Positions 61,407 to 64,000 of a stretch of DNA of 64,000 nucleotides are shown piece by piece. The stretch comes from Arthrobotrys musiformis (Eukaryota > Ascomycota > Orbiliomycetes > Orbiliales > Orbiliaceae). The stretch lies in contig JAVHJL010000008.1 in the NCBI GenBank assembly GCA_036971715.1, positions 806,001 through 870,000 of the forward strand, given 5' to 3'. The notes beneath the pieces are model-generated. The model was not told the origin of the DNA, did not search any database, and saw only the letters and a list, made by a program, of their open reading frames with translations. Position numbers and translations under genes: made by a program. Numbering within the stretch: position 1 is the first letter of the stretch; every line of letters starts with the position of its first letter.

Positions 61407-64000
61407 ATGGCTCTAAGCTCTCACCTCAGCAGCTCACGGGTCCTTGATGCCATCCGGTCGCCACCCACTAGGCAGGAGACCCTCCACGCCTTGAAGCACA
61501 TCATTCTCGGCCACCATGAGCAGAAACTAGAGTATGTCCAGGCTGGCCTTGTCGACCTATTGCTGCAGATTCTAGAGGAGGAGCCGGGTTACCGTCAAAC
61601 GAGGACGAAGAAAACCCCCGCAATCGAGACTGATGTAATTATCATTCTTGGGAGTCTCGCCCGAGGTACCAATCATCTTGATCGAAGCCCTGTCACACTA
61701 CGACCTCGAAAGGCTGACACCTTTTATACATAGGCGGGTCCGTTTTCCTAACCGCAACTCAACTTGAGAGACTCGCACCATTGCTCCTCGACCTTCTCGA
61801 ATCGCAGATATTACACGCGCCACTCCTAGAGGCGTCGCTCCGAACTCTCAATTGTATCCTATCACTCCCAATCGCGAGTCAAAGCCCCGATATCCACTCT
61901 ATAGTACAAAACCATCCGTCTACCCTACATTCACTATCCAATGTGCTTCGCAGTCCCCCATCCGGTCGCGACCTCGCTGCATACCAAGCCACCCTCCTGA
62001 TACCCAAGACTTGTAAAGCAAAGGACAATCGATGGCAAGAGCGGATAGTTGAATCCGGTGTGTTTGCGGCTTTGATCAAGAGACTAGCAATCTTTGTCCG
62101 CACCATGCAATTATCCCGCATAGGGAAAGGAAATGGGCTTCTCAAAGTTGAATCCAAGCCGAATACAGACAGGAACCAAATATCCAAAAGCTCTAGCACC
62201 CTCTCGTTGCGGTACCGACCAACTCCAGCGTGGGTTTCCGAAAGGCCTACTACGGGCGAGAGGATTTCCATGCCCTCCGCTTCCCATGTGTCTGGTCTCT
62301 TAGGTGCGATAGCATTTATTATCCGAGGGAGCAAGTTCAGGGCGGATCAGTGCCTCTTCGCCAATTGTATCACCAATATACTCGGCGAAGAAGCGCCATT
62401 GGAAACACATCGGCCCCCGCCAACGTGGAGAGACTCAAAGCCATCAGATGATGCCCAGGGTGGAAGTCAACCCGCTGGGTATCAATACGCCGGCCAGGAC
62501 TTCCCACCTCTATCGCCAACTTCAGAGAGGCATCCTCAAAACCGGTCCGGGTCATCGGGAAATGCTTTACAATCTTCACACAGCAACACAGAGCATTCGC
62601 TTGACCATGAACGGATAAAAATTCCCCAAATATCGGAACTCAGGTTCGCGGGAGAAAGGGATGATGACCCGGAGTCGCCGCTAATCCAGTGGTTGATCTC
62701 ATACATTAGGCACGAGGAGGATTCTCTTGCAAGGCTCACCGCAATCAGTCTCCTCACGGACTTCGTGCAAGCGGGCTGTGTTTCAAAACGTAGAGTGAAA
62801 AAGTTGGGGTTTTTGATTGTCCCGATGTTGGTCAGGTATTTGGATGAGATTGACACCAGCACAGTAGCTATTACAAAGGTATACGAACAAGGGTTCCAAG
62901 CCCAAGAAATCGAGTGGTCAATCCGAGAGCAGGCCCCTGCAATTCTTGCCACATTGTTGACAGACAACCAACGCCTACAAAACGCGGCAGTAGAAGCTGG
63001 CGCTATTAAACGACTTACCGGTATGCTAAAACGGGCGTTTGATGCGATCCCTGGCTCGGACGAGAGCGGCGGGTTGGACAGTCACGAAAGCCTATGGAGG
63101 GAGAAGGTTCGGGCTCACCAAATCAAAGTGAGGGAAGGGACCCTAAGAGCTCTCGCAGCCATTGCGCTCTTTGAGGACGATCACCGGAAAAAGATCATTG
63201 AGAGTGGCGCCTTGGGATTCGTTGTCGGGAGTCTGACACCAGAGAAGGCAACAGAATCCATAGAAAATGGTGATGACAGTGACTTGATCATGACCGGTAC
63301 ACAGGATACGGTATCTCCTGGAGCACAGCTCCCAACTATCTCGGAAAATGACTCTGGGTCGACTTTTACGGTCCCAGAGACATCTAGAACAGGGAACCCT
63401 ATCTCTGTGCTCATCGCTGCGACAAATGTCGTCAGATCCCTGTCCAGGTCTGTCAACGTGCTCAGCACATCTCTCATAGACTGGCATGTGTCAGAACCAC
63501 TTTTCAGCCTCCTGTCCCACCAATCCATTCAGGTCAAGATTGCCGCCGCCGCCGCTCTCTGTAACCTTGTTATGGAGTTCAGTCCATTGCGGAAAAATCT
63601 CGAAGAGAAGGGTATTGTAAAGGCTCTTGGCGACCTTGTGAAGTTTGACAGCGGAAATGTGTGTGCTTACGACCGGCACGGCAACTCAATTGGAGATTTT
63701 GATCCTGAGAAGGAGTCATTACGCTTGAATGCGATCTGGGCTTTGAAGCACCTTGTCCTGAGGCAAGACGAGTCAGTTATTCTTAACTGCCTGTCTGCGC
63801 TGGGGACAACCTGGCTCCTAGAGCAATTGGCAATCGAGGCTCACTTCCCAGATCACGGCATCGGATCCGCGTTCGAAGAAAACTTGGACGAAGGACGGCA
63901 AGTACTCAAATTACACAGCGACCTCTTCTCGCCGAAGATCGTTGATCGCCTCGCTCTCAATTATGCGGTTCCCAAACCCGATGACGTCCGGAGGAAAGCA
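61407..64000 (+). CDS. GID5/VID28-type armadillo repeat protein (ARMC8 homologue), partial at right edge
   Basis: Exon 1 is 61407-61665. Exon 2 starts at 61734 and stays open to the end of the window, so 842 codons are visible. The 68-nt intron has a CTGAC branch site and restores LARGGSVFL. The protein is built of armadillo-like helical repeats: TRQETLHALKHIILGHHEQK near the start, IRHEEDSLARLTAISLLTD, VREGTLRALAAIALFE, and IQVKIAAAAALCNLVMEF. The last includes the usual ALCNLV core, followed by LRLNAIWALKHLV. This order and spacing match ARMC8/Vid28. That protein is the Gid5 subunit of the GID/CTLH ubiquitin ligase, which recruits the substrate receptor for gluconeogenic enzymes. A Ser/Pro-rich spacer (about 310-400) interrupts the repeats. 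The 3' end is missing only because the window ends. Confidence 0.9.

Noticed and set aside
11338..61500. PFK2/FBP2 and GID5 as a glucose-switch gene cluster
   Set aside because: They lie about 48 kb apart with unrelated conserved genes between them. Shared pathway alone is not evidence of clustering.

Overview
The window is nuclear DNA of a filamentous ascomycete (Pezizomycotina). The evidence is a VeA-type velvet regulator, an RTA1-family membrane protein, a sterol C-24(28) reductase and a PHO80-type cyclin. Introns are short (54-132 nt), with GTRAGT-like donors, CTRAC-type branch sites (often TACTAAC or CTGAC) and YAG acceptors. I cannot place the genus. Spacers are long for a Pezizomycotina genome.

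Layout, left to right: (1) 791-5118 (+), a very long tRNA adenosine deaminase subunit (TAD3-like) with a 400-residue RG-rich head and a long charged tail. (2) 6922-8986 (-), an orphan gene with one clear intron and a possible upstream exon at 8971-9264; a 40-bp minisatellite lies just past its stop. (3) 11338-13744 (-), bifunctional 6-phosphofructo-2-kinase/fructose-2,6-bisphosphatase. (4) About 8 kb with no gene I can support. (5) 21683-22851 (-), RTA1-family 7-TM protein, preceded 42 bp upstream by a small Q/H/S-rich ORF. (6) 27027-30582 (-), SPT16 of the FACT histone chaperone, seven exons. (7) 31893-33911 (-), a charged, probably nuclear protein. (8) 36034-37985 (-), veA. (9) About 11.3 kb upstream of veA without a supportable gene. 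(10) A compact block: mitochondrial carrier (49318-50966, +), ERG4 (51706-53723, +), fructosamine-3-kinase family (54246-55387, +), PHO80-type cyclin (56049-57456, -). (11) A 4-kb spacer, then the first 842 codons of a GID5/VID28 (ARMC8-type) armadillo protein running off the right edge (61407-64000, +).

I see no biosynthetic cluster, no intact transposon, no rRNA, no tRNA and no CRISPR. The genes are mostly conserved housekeeping or regulatory genes: translation (TAD3), glycolytic control (PFK2/FBP2), chromatin (SPT16), development (VeA), ergosterol (ERG4), phosphate/cell-cycle signalling (cyclin) and catabolite degradation (GID5). PFK2/FBP2 and GID5 both act on the glycolysis/gluconeogenesis switch but lie about 48 kb apart, so I do not read that as a functional cluster. 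The least explained parts are the TAD3 fusion architecture, the orphan locus at 6.7-9.3 kb, and the large gene-free intervals upstream of the phosphofructokinase-2 and veA genes.

Exon structures were worked out by hand. All junctions given for conserved genes keep the frame and restore family-typical sequence.
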